Assembly (NCBI GenBank): GCA_024072375.1
Contig: CP099617.1
Location: forward strand, 3,107,001 to 3,171,000
Direction: 5' to 3'
Source of the DNA: Sphingomonadaceae bacterium OTU29LAMAA1
GTDB taxonomy: Bacteria; Pseudomonadota; Alphaproteobacteria; Sphingomonadales; Sphingomonadaceae
Length of the DNA: 64,000 nucleotides
In this document: in pieces, positions 8,966 to 17,849 of the stretch
Layout: every line of letters begins with the position of its first letter
Numbering within the stretch: the stretch's first letter is position 1
Position numbers and translations under genes: made by a program
Notes under the pieces: model-generated
The model's database searches: none
Seen by the model: the letters and a program-made list of their open reading frames with translations, nothing else
What the model was told of the DNA's origin: nothing

Positions 8966-9045
8966 CCTCACCCTCCCGCGGCTACGCCGCTCCTTCCCTC
9001 TCCCGACGGGAGAGGGAGAGACGCCGAAGGCGGCGAAGGGTGAGG
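8966..9045. repeat. Three-hairpin palindromic (REP-like) intergenic element
   Basis: An outer stem (CCTCACCCT 8966-8974 with AGGGTGAGG 9037-9045) encloses three hairpins: gcggc/gccgc (8978-8990), an 11-bp perfect stem with one central base (TCCCTCTCCCG 8995-9005 / 9007-9017), and cgccg/cggcg (9022-9035). It lies between two co-directional genes. The look is that of dispersed REP/BIME-type elements. It could also stop or slow transcription. No second copy was seen in this window. Confidence 0.75.
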
Positions 9046-9061
9046 GCAGGGCAGGCCGGCG

Positions 9062-10462
9062 TTACAGGCTGAAGATCTTGCCGGGGTTGAACAGGTCTTT
9101 CGGGTCCATCGCCCGCTTCAGCGTGCGCATCACGTCGACGGCGTCGCCGAGTTCCTCGACCAGCCATTCCTGCTTACCAATACCGATCCCGTGTTCGCCG
9201 GTGCAGGTGCCGTCCATCGCCAGCGCACGGGCGACGAGGCGGCGGTTGATCGCCTGTACCTCCGCTAGTTCGTCCGCCGAGGCCGGGTCCATCGCGAAGA
9301 TGACGTGGAAATTGCCGTCGCCGACATGGCCGAGGATCGTCGCGGGGACGCTCGCGGTCGCAAGGTCCGCCTTGGTCGCGGTGATGCATTCGGGTAGGCG
9401 GCTGATCGGCACGCAGACGTCGGTCGCCCAGCCGACCGCACCGGGGCGCAACGCGACGGCGGCATAATAGGCCTCATGCCGCGCCTTCCACAGCTTGGCG
9501 CGCTCTTCGGGCCGGTTGGACCAATCGAAGGTGCCGCCGCCGTTCTCTGCGGCCAGCATGCTGACCATCTCGACCTGTTCGGCGACGCTGCCGGGTGATC
9601 CGTGAAATTCGAAAAACAGCGTCGTCACCTCCGGCAGCGCGAGCTTCGACCATGCGTTCACGGCCCGGATCTGCATGTCGTCGAGGATTTCCACGCGCGC
9701 GAGCGGCACGCCCGACTGGATCGACTGGACGACGGTGTTGACCGCGCCTTCCAGTGTTTCGAACCCGCAGACGGCCGCGGAGATCGTCTCGGGGATCGGA
9801 TGCAGCCGCAGCGTCACTTCGGTGATGATGCCGAGCGTCCCCTCGCTGCCGACGTAGAGGCGGGTCAGGTCGTAGCCCGCCGCCGATTTGCGCGCGCGGC
9901 GGGCGGTGGTGATGACGGTGCCGTCGGGGGTGACGACCTTCAGGCTCAGCACCGCCTCGCGCATCGTACCGTAACGGACCGCGTTGGTGCCGCTGGCGCG
10001 GGTCGAGGCCATGCCGCCGATCGTCGCGTTGGCGCCGGGATCGATCGGAAAGAACAGGCCGGTGTCGCGCAGATGCTCGTTCAGTTGCTCGCGCCGGCAC
10101 CCGGCCTGAACGACGCAGTCGAAATCCTCCGGGTTGACCGCGACGATCTGGTCCATCTGGCCGAGGTTGACGCTGACCCCGCCGCGCACCGGCACCGCGT
10201 TGCCCTCGATCGAGGTGCCGGCGCCGAAGGGTACGATCGGCACGTTGGCGGCGACGCACAGCTTCACGAGATCGACGACGTCCTCCGTCGACCGTGCGAA
10301 CACGACCGCGTCGGGCAGCACGACGTCGAAATGCGCCTCGTTCGACCCGTGCTGTTCCAGCATCGATGCCGACATGTTGAGGCTGGCGCCGAACCGTTCG
10401 CGAAGCCGTCCGACGAACGCCGGGTCCAGTTCCGCACGGATGAAGGACGTCTCGATATGCAT
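9062..10462 (-). CDS. FAD-linked D-2-hydroxyacid dehydrogenase (D-lactate dehydrogenase/glycolate oxidase type)
   Basis: 466 residues from the ATG at 10462 (MHIETSFIRAEL); upstream in-frame codons belong to the TBDR end and are ignored. The N-terminal PCMH-type FAD domain contains PFGAGTSIEGN (about residue 87), NATIGGMASTRASGTNAVRYG and YVGSEGTLGIITEVTLRL. The C-terminal FAD-oxidase domain ends with GHVGDGNFHVIF and CTGEHGIGIGK, the metal-ligand and FAD-contact motifs of D-LDH/GlcD enzymes. It oxidises a D-2-hydroxy acid. The TBDR stop (10467) is only 4 bp upstream, so the two are co-transcribed. With the FMN enzyme downstream, the cluster can handle both enantiomers of a hydroxy acid. Confidence 0.92.
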   Translation of the reverse strand: MHIETSFIRAELDPAFVGRLRERFGASLNMSASMLEQHGSNEAHFDVVLPDAVVFARSTEDVVDLVKLCVAANVPIVPFGAGTSIEGNAVPVRGGVSVNLGQMDQIVAVNPEDFDCVVQAGCRREQLNEHLRDTGLFFPIDPGANATIGGMASTRASGTNAVRYGTMREAVLSLKVVTPDGTVITTARRARKSAAGYDLTRLYVGSEGTLGIITEVTLRLHPIPETISAAVCGFETLEGAVNTVVQSIQSGVPLARVEILDDMQIRAVNAWSKLALPEVTTLFFEFHGSPGSVAEQVEMVSMLAAENGGGTFDWSNRPEERAKLWKARHEAYYAAVALRPGAVGWATDVCVPISRLPECITATKADLATASVPATILGHVGDGNFHVIFAMDPASADELAEVQAINRRLVARALAMDGTCTGEHGIGIGKQEWLVEELGDAVDVMRTLKRAMDPKDLFNPGKIFSL

Positions 10463-10466
10463 GGGA

Positions 10467-12644
10467 TCAGAACCTGAAGCCGAGGCGGGCGCCGATGCGG
10501 CGCCGATCGCCGATGATGCCGAGGTCGGACGCGGGCAGCCCGGCGAGCTGCAACGTCGTCTTTTCGATGTAAGCGTCGAAATAATCCTTCTGGAGCAGGT
10601 TGTTGGCGAAGATCGCCAGCTCCAGCGGGCCGCTGCGGTACGTGATCGCGGTGTTGACCAGCGCATAGCCTTTCAGGATCGTCGGCGTCGTCTCGTTGAG
10701 CGTGCCGGCAAGGCGGCTGCCCTTGAAGGTGACGCCGCCGGTCAGCATCAGGCTGTCGGTGTTGCCGATCGGGATGGTGTAATCGCTGTACAGATTGCCG
10801 GACCAGTCGGGCTGGAAGGTCAGCCGATCCGACGACAGCCGGCGTCCCGTCACCAGCGTGTAGGGCGAGGAATCGGTCAGGCGGGCGTGGACGTAGGTGA
10901 CGCTGCCGTTGATCGACCAGTTGCTGACCGGGCGGAGCGTCGCTTCCAGTTCGGCGCCATAGCTTTCGACATCGCCGGAATTGAGGTCGACGGTGACGAG
11001 GCCGCCACCCGCTGCGGGAGCGATCGAGTTGAGGCCGATATAGTCGCTATAATCGTTGTAGAAGACGTCGCCTGACAGGCTGAACTTGCGATCGGGCGAG
11101 ACGTATTTGCTGCCGACCTCGTACGTCCAGGCACTGTCGCCCTTGTACTGGCGGATCGGTGCGGTCGGCGCGTTGAAGCCGCCGCCGCGATAGCCGCGCG
11201 CGACCGAGGCATAGGTCATCAGCTGGCTCGACCAGTGCCGGGTGACCGACAGGCGGGGCTGGACCTGATCGGACTTCAGCTGCGCGGTGGTGACGGTGGT
11301 CGGCAGCGACGCCGCGCCGACGCTGATCGAAACGTTGCCGTTGGCGCGGCGATCCTCGTGATCGTACCGCAGGCCCAGCGCGACCTCCCATGCGGTGCTC
11401 GGCTTCCAGAACAGCGTGCCGAACGCGGCATATGTGTCCGCCTTGGTCGCATTGTTGGTCAACCGCGTCAGGTTGGCGGGAAGAATGCGGGTGCGATCGA
11501 ACGCGCCGGTTTCCTCGCGGCTGTAGAACAGGCCGATCAGCGAGCTGAGCGTGGTGCCGATCTCGGTATCGAGCCGGGTCTCGACGGTCTTGGTGCGGAG
11601 CATGTCGGTGCCGTTCGCGCGCGCGAGATCAACGGGGCCGAAGTCGGCGTCGGTGTTGGGCGACACCCCGTTGCGCGCGTCATACGACCCGACGAGCGTG
11701 AACTTGGAGTTGATCGCGTCGATCGGTGTTTCCAGCCGGGCGTTGACGCCGCGATAGCGATATTCGACGCGGCTTGGCACGTTGAACTGGACGCTGCGCG
11801 AATAATTGGTCGGCCCGGTGACGCGGGCATAGGGCGTGTTCGCGCCCTTCACCCAGTCGTAATAGCCGTTGATCGTCAGCACGACATCGCCGGTCGGCAC
11901 GAAGCGGATCGTGCCGTTCAGGGAGTCGGTCTTGAACGGGCTGGCGTCGATGCCGAGCAGGGTGTTGCGGAGGAACCCGTCCTGCTGACGGTGGCCGGCG
12001 GCGAGGCGGACCTGAAGCACGTCCTTGATGATCGGACCGCTGACCGAGGCGGAGGCGAGGAAGCTGTCGTCCGGGCCGGCGAAGCTGAAGTTGCCGCGCG
12101 CCTCGACCTCGTTCGAGGGCTGGCGAGTGATGACGTTGATCGCACCGCCCAGGGTATTCTTGCCATAGAGCGTACCCTGCGGCCCGCGCAGGACCTCGAT
12201 CCGGTCGATGTCGAGCAGCGGGTTGTTCAAATAGGACGTGTTCGGCTGGTAGATGCCGTTGATGAACAGGCCGACGCCGGGCTGCACCGACTGGACCAAC
12301 GTGACGCCGACGCCGCGGATCGAGACGAAGGCGCGGCCCGACCCGTCGCTGGTAATATTGAGGCCGGGCGTGAGGGTGGCGGCTTCGCGTACCGAATTGA
12401 TGCCGCGCTCGGTCAGCGTATTGCCGCTGATTGCGGTGGCGGCGATCGGCACGTCGAGCAGGGTTTCGGCGCGCTTGCGGGCGGTGACGACGATCTCCTG
12501 ATCGCCGGTCTGCGGGGCGGGGCCGGTGGCCTTGCCGGGTGCGGTATCGGTGGCGTCGGGGGCTTCGGCGACCTGCGCATGGGTAACGGCAGGCAGGGCC
12601 AAAGCCAGCGCGGTGGAGGCGGCAAACAGGGTACGAAGGCGCAT
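10467..12644 (-). CDS. TonB-dependent outer-membrane receptor
   Basis: A 725-residue receptor with a Sec signal peptide (about 1-23, ending THAQ). A TonB-box-like segment (QEIVVTARKR, about residues 49-58) and the plug domain (VREAATLTPGLNITSDGSG, VLRGPQGTLYGKNTLGGAIN) follow. The rest is a 22-strand barrel ending in the aromatic C-terminal signal (RLGFRF). It imports an unknown ligand into the periplasm. The start has a clear ribosome site (GAGAGGA). Two copies of a 15-bp palindrome lie 35-80 bp upstream. The downstream genes (D-hydroxyacid dehydrogenase, MFS) are tightly spaced and suggest that the ligand is a hydroxy-acid conjugate. Confidence 0.93.
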   Translation of the reverse strand: MRLRTLFAASTALALALPAVTHAQVAEAPDATDTAPGKATGPAPQTGDQEIVVTARKRAETLLDVPIAATAISGNTLTERGINSVREAATLTPGLNITSDGSGRAFVSIRGVGVTLVQSVQPGVGLFINGIYQPNTSYLNNPLLDIDRIEVLRGPQGTLYGKNTLGGAINVITRQPSNEVEARGNFSFAGPDDSFLASASVSGPIIKDVLQVRLAAGHRQQDGFLRNTLLGIDASPFKTDSLNGTIRFVPTGDVVLTINGYYDWVKGANTPYARVTGPTNYSRSVQFNVPSRVEYRYRGVNARLETPIDAINSKFTLVGSYDARNGVSPNTDADFGPVDLARANGTDMLRTKTVETRLDTEIGTTLSSLIGLFYSREETGAFDRTRILPANLTRLTNNATKADTYAAFGTLFWKPSTAWEVALGLRYDHEDRRANGNVSISVGAASLPTTVTTAQLKSDQVQPRLSVTRHWSSQLMTYASVARGYRGGGFNAPTAPIRQYKGDSAWTYEVGSKYVSPDRKFSLSGDVFYNDYSDYIGLNSIAPAAGGGLVTVDLNSGDVESYGAELEATLRPVSNWSINGSVTYVHARLTDSSPYTLVTGRRLSSDRLTFQPDWSGNLYSDYTIPIGNTDSLMLTGGVTFKGSRLAGTLNETTPTILKGYALVNTAITYRSGPLELAIFANNLLQKDYFDAYIEKTTLQLAGLPASDLGIIGDRRRIGARLGFRF

Positions 12645-12679
12645 CTTTAATCCTCTCTACAGCCGGTGAGTCTTCGCCC

Positions 12680-12724
12680 ACCTGTCAGAAAGGTTGTGCG
12701 CCCCTTTGAACCTATCGGAAAGGT
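12680..12724. promoter_or_regulatory. Tandem palindromic operator upstream of the cluster B TBDR
   Basis: ACCTGTCAGAAAGGT (12680-12694) and ACCTATCGGAAAGGT (12710-12724) are near-palindromic copies of one motif spaced 30 bp start to start, about three helical turns, so a regulator would bind the same DNA face twice. The motif recurs at 7604-7641. It lies between the short-chain dehydrogenase stop and the TBDR start, where the operon promoter should be. Confidence 0.65.
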
Positions 12725-12761
12725 TCGGCGGCTGTGCCGATCGGCATTTCGAGTGTACCGA

Positions 12762-13523
12762 TCACCAGCAGGTATAGCCGCCGTCCGCGAGTACGATGCT
12801 GCCGGTCATCAGGCTGGCCGCGTCGGAGCTGAGGAAGTGGACGATCGACGCGACCTCTTCGGGTTCACCGAGCCGGCCCTGCGGGGTGCCATCGATCCAG
12901 CGCCTGTACATCTCGCCGCTCTTGTCGGCGAAGGCGTTGAGTGGGGTGCCGATATAGGTCGGCGCGACGGCGTTGACGCGCACGCCGCGCGGTGCCCATT
13001 CGGCGGCGAGGCTTCTGGTCAACTGGTGCACCGCGGCCTTGCTGGCGTTGTAATAGCTCTGTGGCTGCGGGCGGTTGACGATGACGCCGGACATGGAACC
13101 GATGTTGACGATGCTGCCTCGGCCGCGCGCGAGCATGTGACGGCCGAAGGCGCGGGCGCACCAGAAGGTGCCGTTCAGATTGACGTCGAGGACGTTGAGC
13201 CAATGCTCGTCCGCGATATCCTCGGCCGCGGTTTCGCTGCGCGCGATGCCGGCGTTATTAACCAATATGTCGACCACGCCGGCGGCATCTGCAACCTGCG
13301 TCACGCGGGCGCTGTCGGTGACGTCGAGGATGACGCCATCGACGTGATGCCCCTTCACCTTCAGCGATTCCATCGCCTGGCCGATCGCGTCGGAATCACG
13401 GTCGGCGATGGTGACGTGCGCGCCGGCCTCGGCCAGTGCATCGGCGCAGGCATATCCGATGCCCTGCGCGCCGCCGGTGACGAAGGCGGTGCGCCCGTCG
13501 AGACGCAGGCGGTCGAAATACAT
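12762..13523 (-). CDS. Short-chain dehydrogenase/reductase (SDR)
   Basis: A 253-residue classical SDR starting at the ATG at 13523 (MYFDRLRLDGRTAFVTGG). It has the NAD(P)-binding TGGAQGIG motif (about residues 15-22), the NNAG motif (VDILVNNAGIA), the catalytic Ser in NIGSMSG, and YxxxK as YYNASKAAV. The C-terminal VLADGGYTCW is standard. An acidic residue after strand 2 (ADRD) suggests NAD(H) preference. It oxidises or reduces an alcohol/ketone. The esterase gene ends 13 bp upstream, so the two are one transcript. Substrate not deducible. Confidence 0.9.
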   Translation of the reverse strand: MYFDRLRLDGRTAFVTGGAQGIGYACADALAEAGAHVTIADRDSDAIGQAMESLKVKGHHVDGVILDVTDSARVTQVADAAGVVDILVNNAGIARSETAAEDIADEHWLNVLDVNLNGTFWCARAFGRHMLARGRGSIVNIGSMSGVIVNRPQPQSYYNASKAAVHQLTRSLAAEWAPRGVRVNAVAPTYIGTPLNAFADKSGEMYRRWIDGTPQGRLGEPEEVASIVHFLSSDAASLMTGSIVLADGGYTCW

Positions 13524-13536
13524 AGTCGGTTCCGAT

Positions 13537-15030
13537 TCAGGGAAGGAAGGCGGCGGCAGGCATCTTCGGTTCGGCCACCGCTTCGCCGGCGGCAAGCCTG
13601 TAGACGGTGCGCGTCTCGCGATCGAACGGCGCCCATGGCAGCGATCCGTCGCGGGCGAACTGCACCCAGATCGCGTGGATGCGGGTGGCGAGCTCCTGCG
13701 GCGGGGCGGTGCCGCACAGGCCCTCTTCGCCTGTACAGGTGGCGAGGCTGTCGAAGACGAACGGCAGCTCCATGCCGTGCGACGCGCCGAGTTGGCCATC
13801 GTAGCGCGGCGATCGCCATTCGAATTCGTACATATGCGTGCGGCCGCGATGTTCCTCGGCGAAGCGGCGGGCGGGCCAGCGGAAGACGAGGTCGGACATC
13901 GCATCGGTCAGCGCCTGACCCGCGCTTTTGCCGCGACCCATGCCATATGCCTTGAGCACTGCCCATGCCCGCGGCTGCGATTTGCGGAGCACGAACCACG
14001 CGAGCAGCTTGCCCAGCTTGTCGCGCACACCGCTGGGGATGAGGTAGAGGTTCATCTCCTCGGCATTGCTGCCGATCAGCAGTTGCACCTCGGCGCCGGC
14101 TCCCTGTTTCAGCGCCTCGAGCGGTTCCAGCGGCAGCACGTCGTCGCCGTGCACGGGGACGAAACGGCTGATCCCGAATACCGGTTCGCGGCCGTCGGCC
14201 CCGCGCAGGTCGAGCCGCGTGGTGGGGAGCGACACCTGTTCCACCGCATCCAGCAAGGCATCGCCCGGCAGCACGCTGTCGTAGCCGGCGCGGTCGGGGG
14301 TGATATCGAGCAGCTTGGCGAGTTTGCGGACGAGCCGCTGCGCGACGCCTACGTCGCGCGTCATGCCGCCATGGCCGCTCTGGACGATAGCCCGCGCGAA
14401 CAGGCCCTTTGCAAGCGGCGAGGCGATCAGGTCCGCGATCGCCATTGCGCCTGCGCTTTCGCCGAAGACGGTGACGTTGCGGGGATCGCCGCCGAATGCC
14501 GCGATCTCGTCGCGCACCCATTGCAGCCCCGCGATCATGTCGCGCAGGCCGAGGTTGGTCGGCACGCCGGGGATCGGCAGAAAGCCGTCGACGCCCATGC
14601 GATAGTTGATTGCGACATACAGGATGCCGTCGCGGGCAAAGGTCGCGCCGTCCTGCACCGCTGCGTTCTTGCTGCCGACGACGAAACCGCCGCCGTGGAT
14701 GAAGACCATCACCGGCAATCCGGTCCGTTCGCCTGCCGGTTGCCAGATGTCCAGTGCGAGATAGTCGTCACCCTTCGCCCAGCCGCGGCCGATCAGTGGT
14801 GCGGCATCGAGGCCGGGTACGACCCGCGTGCGCTGCGGCACATTCGGCCCCGGCTCGACCGCTTCCCGGATCCCGTCCCACGATTCGGCCGGCGCAGGCG
14901 CGGCGAAACGCCGTCGGCCGACCGGGGCCGCGGCATAGGGAATGCCCCGATAGACGGTGAGATCACCGACCCTGTGCCCCCGCAGCCTGCCTGCCCGGAC
15001 TGCGACCAATTCCGATTGCGACGATTCCAT
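13537..15030 (-). CDS. Carboxylesterase type B (alpha/beta hydrolase)
   Basis: 497 residues with the type-B carboxylesterase features: YRGIPYAAAPVGRRRF near the N-terminus, oxyanion-hole HGGGF, the nucleophile elbow GESAGA (S192) and the C-terminal catalytic His in GASHGMELPF. No clear signal peptide is present, so it probably acts in the cytoplasm or periplasm after uptake. It heads the leftward cluster esterase-SDR-TBDR-dehydrogenase-MFS. Cleavage of an ester by this enzyme would release an alcohol for the SDR and a hydroxy acid for the dehydrogenases. That pathway is inference. Confidence 0.9.
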   Translation of the reverse strand: MESSQSELVAVRAGRLRGHRVGDLTVYRGIPYAAAPVGRRRFAAPAPAESWDGIREAVEPGPNVPQRTRVVPGLDAAPLIGRGWAKGDDYLALDIWQPAGERTGLPVMVFIHGGGFVVGSKNAAVQDGATFARDGILYVAINYRMGVDGFLPIPGVPTNLGLRDMIAGLQWVRDEIAAFGGDPRNVTVFGESAGAMAIADLIASPLAKGLFARAIVQSGHGGMTRDVGVAQRLVRKLAKLLDITPDRAGYDSVLPGDALLDAVEQVSLPTTRLDLRGADGREPVFGISRFVPVHGDDVLPLEPLEALKQGAGAEVQLLIGSNAEEMNLYLIPSGVRDKLGKLLAWFVLRKSQPRAWAVLKAYGMGRGKSAGQALTDAMSDLVFRWPARRFAEEHRGRTHMYEFEWRSPRYDGQLGASHGMELPFVFDSLATCTGEEGLCGTAPPQELATRIHAIWVQFARDGSLPWAPFDRETRTVYRLAAGEAVAEPKMPAAAFLP

Positions 15031-15296
15031 GCGGTATCATTGCTGATGTCGGGTGCGACCGTAACCGGTCACGCTTTGCCCGGCGGATCACATGCCATGC
15101 CGATGGCGCATCGCGCGGTCCGGTCACGTCGACCGGCAATCCGCCGCCGGCCACCCGAAATCGTGGTTGGTGCCGTCGATCGAGATCCGTCAATACCGCA
15201 CGTGCGCTCGCAAATTCCGGTCATCGGTTAGGACTGGATCACAGTGTGCACTGCCCTTTATGCAGGGGGCATGAAAACCGAGGCCGCCGGGATAGT

Positions 15297-15974
15297 ATGA
15301 CTGCGCCGGATATCGCTGTCCGGCGGATCGGTCGCGAGGGCCAGCCGATCGCGATCATCGACGCGTTCCACCCCGATCCCGACACGCTGAGGCGACTGGC
15401 GGCGGCGACGGCGTTCCGGCCGGGCGTCCACCATTATCCGGGGATCCGCGCCGATCTGCCGGCGGATTATCTCACGGATGTCGCGCCGGTGCTGGAGACG
15501 GCGCTGGCCGACGCGTTCGGTCACGACGACGGGATGGCGTGGATAGACGCCAGTTATTCGATCGTGACGACGCTGCCCGATCGCCTGACCCTGCCGCAGC
15601 GATTGCCGCATATGGATGCGGTCGATCTTCGCCGGATCGCGCTGGTCCATTATCTGTCGCCGGAGGATCGCGACGGCACCGCCTTTTTCCGCCATCGTTC
15701 GACCGGGTTCGAAACGGTCGATCAGGCGCGCTCGCCGATCTATTTCGGGCAGCTCAACGCCGAATTGCGTCATGGCGGGGCACCGGACCCCGGCTATGTC
15801 GCCGGATCGACGCGATTGTTCGAGGAGATCGACCGGATCGACGCACGCTACAATCGCGCCTTGGTCTATCGTAGCGCGCTGCTGCACAGCGGCGCGATCG
15901 CGCCGGATGCGGTGCTGAGCGCCGATCCCGTGCGCGGTCGACTGACGGTGACCGCCTTCCTCTCACTGACGTAG
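15297..15974 (+). CDS. DUF6445-like protein (putative 2-oxoglutarate/Fe(II) oxygenase-type fold)
   Basis: 225 residues from the ATG at 15297 (MTAPDIAVRRIGREGQP). It resembles the DUF6445 proteins found in Sphingomonads near TBDRs and tryptophan halogenases. A possible iron-binding set is HMDAVDLRRIALVHYLSP (His-x-Asp, about residues 106-108) with a late His in YRSALLHSGAI (about residue 201) and an Arg-rich strand (GRLTVTAFLSL). These fit a jelly-roll oxygenase, but no activity is known to me. It starts a rightward run with the GH55-like and GH16 genes and is divergent from the esterase. The family assignment is by memory of sequence style. Confidence 0.6.
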   Translation: MTAPDIAVRRIGREGQPIAIIDAFHPDPDTLRRLAAATAFRPGVHHYPGIRADLPADYLTDVAPVLETALADAFGHDDGMAWIDASYSIVTTLPDRLTLPQRLPHMDAVDLRRIALVHYLSPEDRDGTAFFRHRSTGFETVDQARSPIYFGQLNAELRHGGAPDPGYVAGSTRLFEEIDRIDARYNRALVYRSALLHSGAIAPDAVLSADPVRGRLTVTAFLSLT

Positions 15975-16061
15975 CACCTCACCGACCTTATCCGGCGCTT
16001 GCGGGAACGGACGACATCGTTACGTCGATATCCGGGAAGAAAATGCCGGGAGAGCAAGAGG

Positions 16062-17849
16062 ATGGCATATCCATCGCACGACATGCAGCCGGATCGCCGC
16101 ACGGTGTTGGGCGGACTGGCGGCGGCGACCGTGGGACTGGCCGGGATCGGTGAGGCGGACGCCGCGACGGCATCGGAACCCGATCTGGGACCCAATGTGC
16201 TGGTGTTCGATCCTGCGATGTCCGCCGCCGCGATCCAGGCGAAGCTCGACACGGTGTTCCGTGCACAGGAGCGTGCGCATTTCACCGACGCACGCCATGC
16301 CATCCTGTTCAAGCCCGGCCGCTATGCCGTCGACGTCAACGTCGGCTTCTTCACGCAGGTCGCGGGCCTTGGCATCCGTCCCGACGACGTGACGATTGAG
16401 GGCCATATCCATGCCGAGGCGGATTGGGCGGACGGCATGGCGCTGGTCAACTTCTGGCGCAGCGTCGAGAATTGCGCGGTCCGGCCGCCCGACGGGCGCG
16501 ATCGCTGGGCGGTGTCGCAGGCCGCGCCATATCGCCGCATGCACCTGTACGGCGACCTCGCACTCGACGACGGCGGCTGGTCGAGCGGCGGGTTCATGGC
16601 CGACTGCCGGATCGATGGCACCGTACGGTCGGGCAGCCAGCAGCAATGGTTCACCCGCAACAGCCATCTGGGGGCATGGGTGGGATCGAACTGGAACATG
16701 ATGTTCATGGGTGTCGCGGGTGCGCCGCCATCGCGCTTTCCGGAACCGCCGCACACGACACTGCCGACCGTGCCGTTGATCCGCGAGAAGCCGTTCCTCG
16801 CGATCGACGCGGCGGGATCGTGGCAGGTCATGGTCCCCCGGCTGCGCCACGATGCGACCGGGGTAAGCTGGGACGCATCCGATGGCACGCCGGACGCCGT
16901 GCCGCTGTCGCGTTTCCTGATCGCGCGGGCCGGCATGCCAACCGCGACGATCAACGCCGCGCTCGCCGCCGGCCGGCACGTGCTGTTCACCCCGGGCATC
17001 TACCGGCTTCGCGAGCCGATCCGTGTCGTTCGTCCCGGCACGATCCTGCTCGGCCTTGGCCTCGCGACGCTGCTGGCCGAAGGGGGTACGCAGGCGATCC
17101 GGGTCGCCGACGTCGGCGGGGTCACGATCGCCGGCCTGCTGATCGACGCGGGTCCGACAATGTCGCCGGTGCTGGTCGAGATCGGCCCGCGCGGATCGGC
17201 GCGCGATCACCGCGTCGCGCCGACATTGCTCGCCGACCTGTTCTTCCGCGTCGGTGGCGCTTCCGTGGGCAATGCCGACACCTGTCTGGAGATCAACAGC
17301 CACCATGTCATTGGCGACCACCTGTGGATCTGGCGTGCGGACCACGGCGATCGGGCGGGCGGGCGCGTTCACGTCGGCTGGTCGGAGAGCGTCGGCAACC
17401 AGGGACTGGTGGTGAACGGCAGCGACGTTACACTCTACGGCCTGTTCGTCGAGCATTTCCGCCGGTACCAGACGATATGGAACGGCGAGCGGGGGCGCAC
17501 CTATTTCTACCAGAACGAACTCCCCTACGATCCGCCCAATCAGGCCGCCTATATGGCCGGCAGAACGCGCGGCTGGGCGGCGTACAAGGTGGCCGACACG
17601 GTACGGACGCATCAGGCGACGGGGATGGGCATCTACGCCAATTTCACGGCCGACCCGGGCATCGTGCTGGAGAGCGCGGTCGAGGTGCCCCATACGCCCG
17701 GCGTACGGATCGCGAATGTCACCACCATCTCGCTCGGCGGCGGCAAGGGGACCATCGCGCATCTGGTCAATGACGCGGGTGCCGCGGCGCGACCGGGCGC
17801 GATCCGCCAGACGCTGACGCATTATCCTGCCACCACGCAGGCGCCGTGA
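16062..17849 (+). CDS. Tat-exported beta-helix protein, GH55-like (putative beta-1,3-glucanase or related)
   Basis: 595 residues from the ATG at 16062, preceded by a purine-rich ribosome site (agagcaagagg). A twin-arginine signal (DRRTVLGGLAAATVGLAGIG, about residues 11-30) directs it to the periplasm. The body has repeated short strands (ILFKPGRYAVDVNVGF, VLFTPGIYRLREPIRVVRPG, ITIAG-type turns), typical of a twin right-handed beta-helix as in GH55 or pectate-lyase-like proteins. GH55 enzymes cleave beta-1,3-glucan. The directly coupled GH16 gene (TGATG overlap) supports a glucan target. I cannot point to catalytic residues, so a lyase or another beta-helix hydrolase remains possible. Confidence 0.6.
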   Translation: MAYPSHDMQPDRRTVLGGLAAATVGLAGIGEADAATASEPDLGPNVLVFDPAMSAAAIQAKLDTVFRAQERAHFTDARHAILFKPGRYAVDVNVGFFTQVAGLGIRPDDVTIEGHIHAEADWADGMALVNFWRSVENCAVRPPDGRDRWAVSQAAPYRRMHLYGDLALDDGGWSSGGFMADCRIDGTVRSGSQQQWFTRNSHLGAWVGSNWNMMFMGVAGAPPSRFPEPPHTTLPTVPLIREKPFLAIDAAGSWQVMVPRLRHDATGVSWDASDGTPDAVPLSRFLIARAGMPTATINAALAAGRHVLFTPGIYRLREPIRVVRPGTILLGLGLATLLAEGGTQAIRVADVGGVTIAGLLIDAGPTMSPVLVEIGPRGSARDHRVAPTLLADLFFRVGGASVGNADTCLEINSHHVIGDHLWIWRADHGDRAGGRVHVGWSESVGNQGLVVNGSDVTLYGLFVEHFRRYQTIWNGERGRTYFYQNELPYDPPNQAAYMAGRTRGWAAYKVADTVRTHQATGMGIYANFTADPGIVLESAVEVPHTPGVRIANVTTISLGGGKGTIAHLVNDAGAAARPGAIRQTLTHYPATTQAP

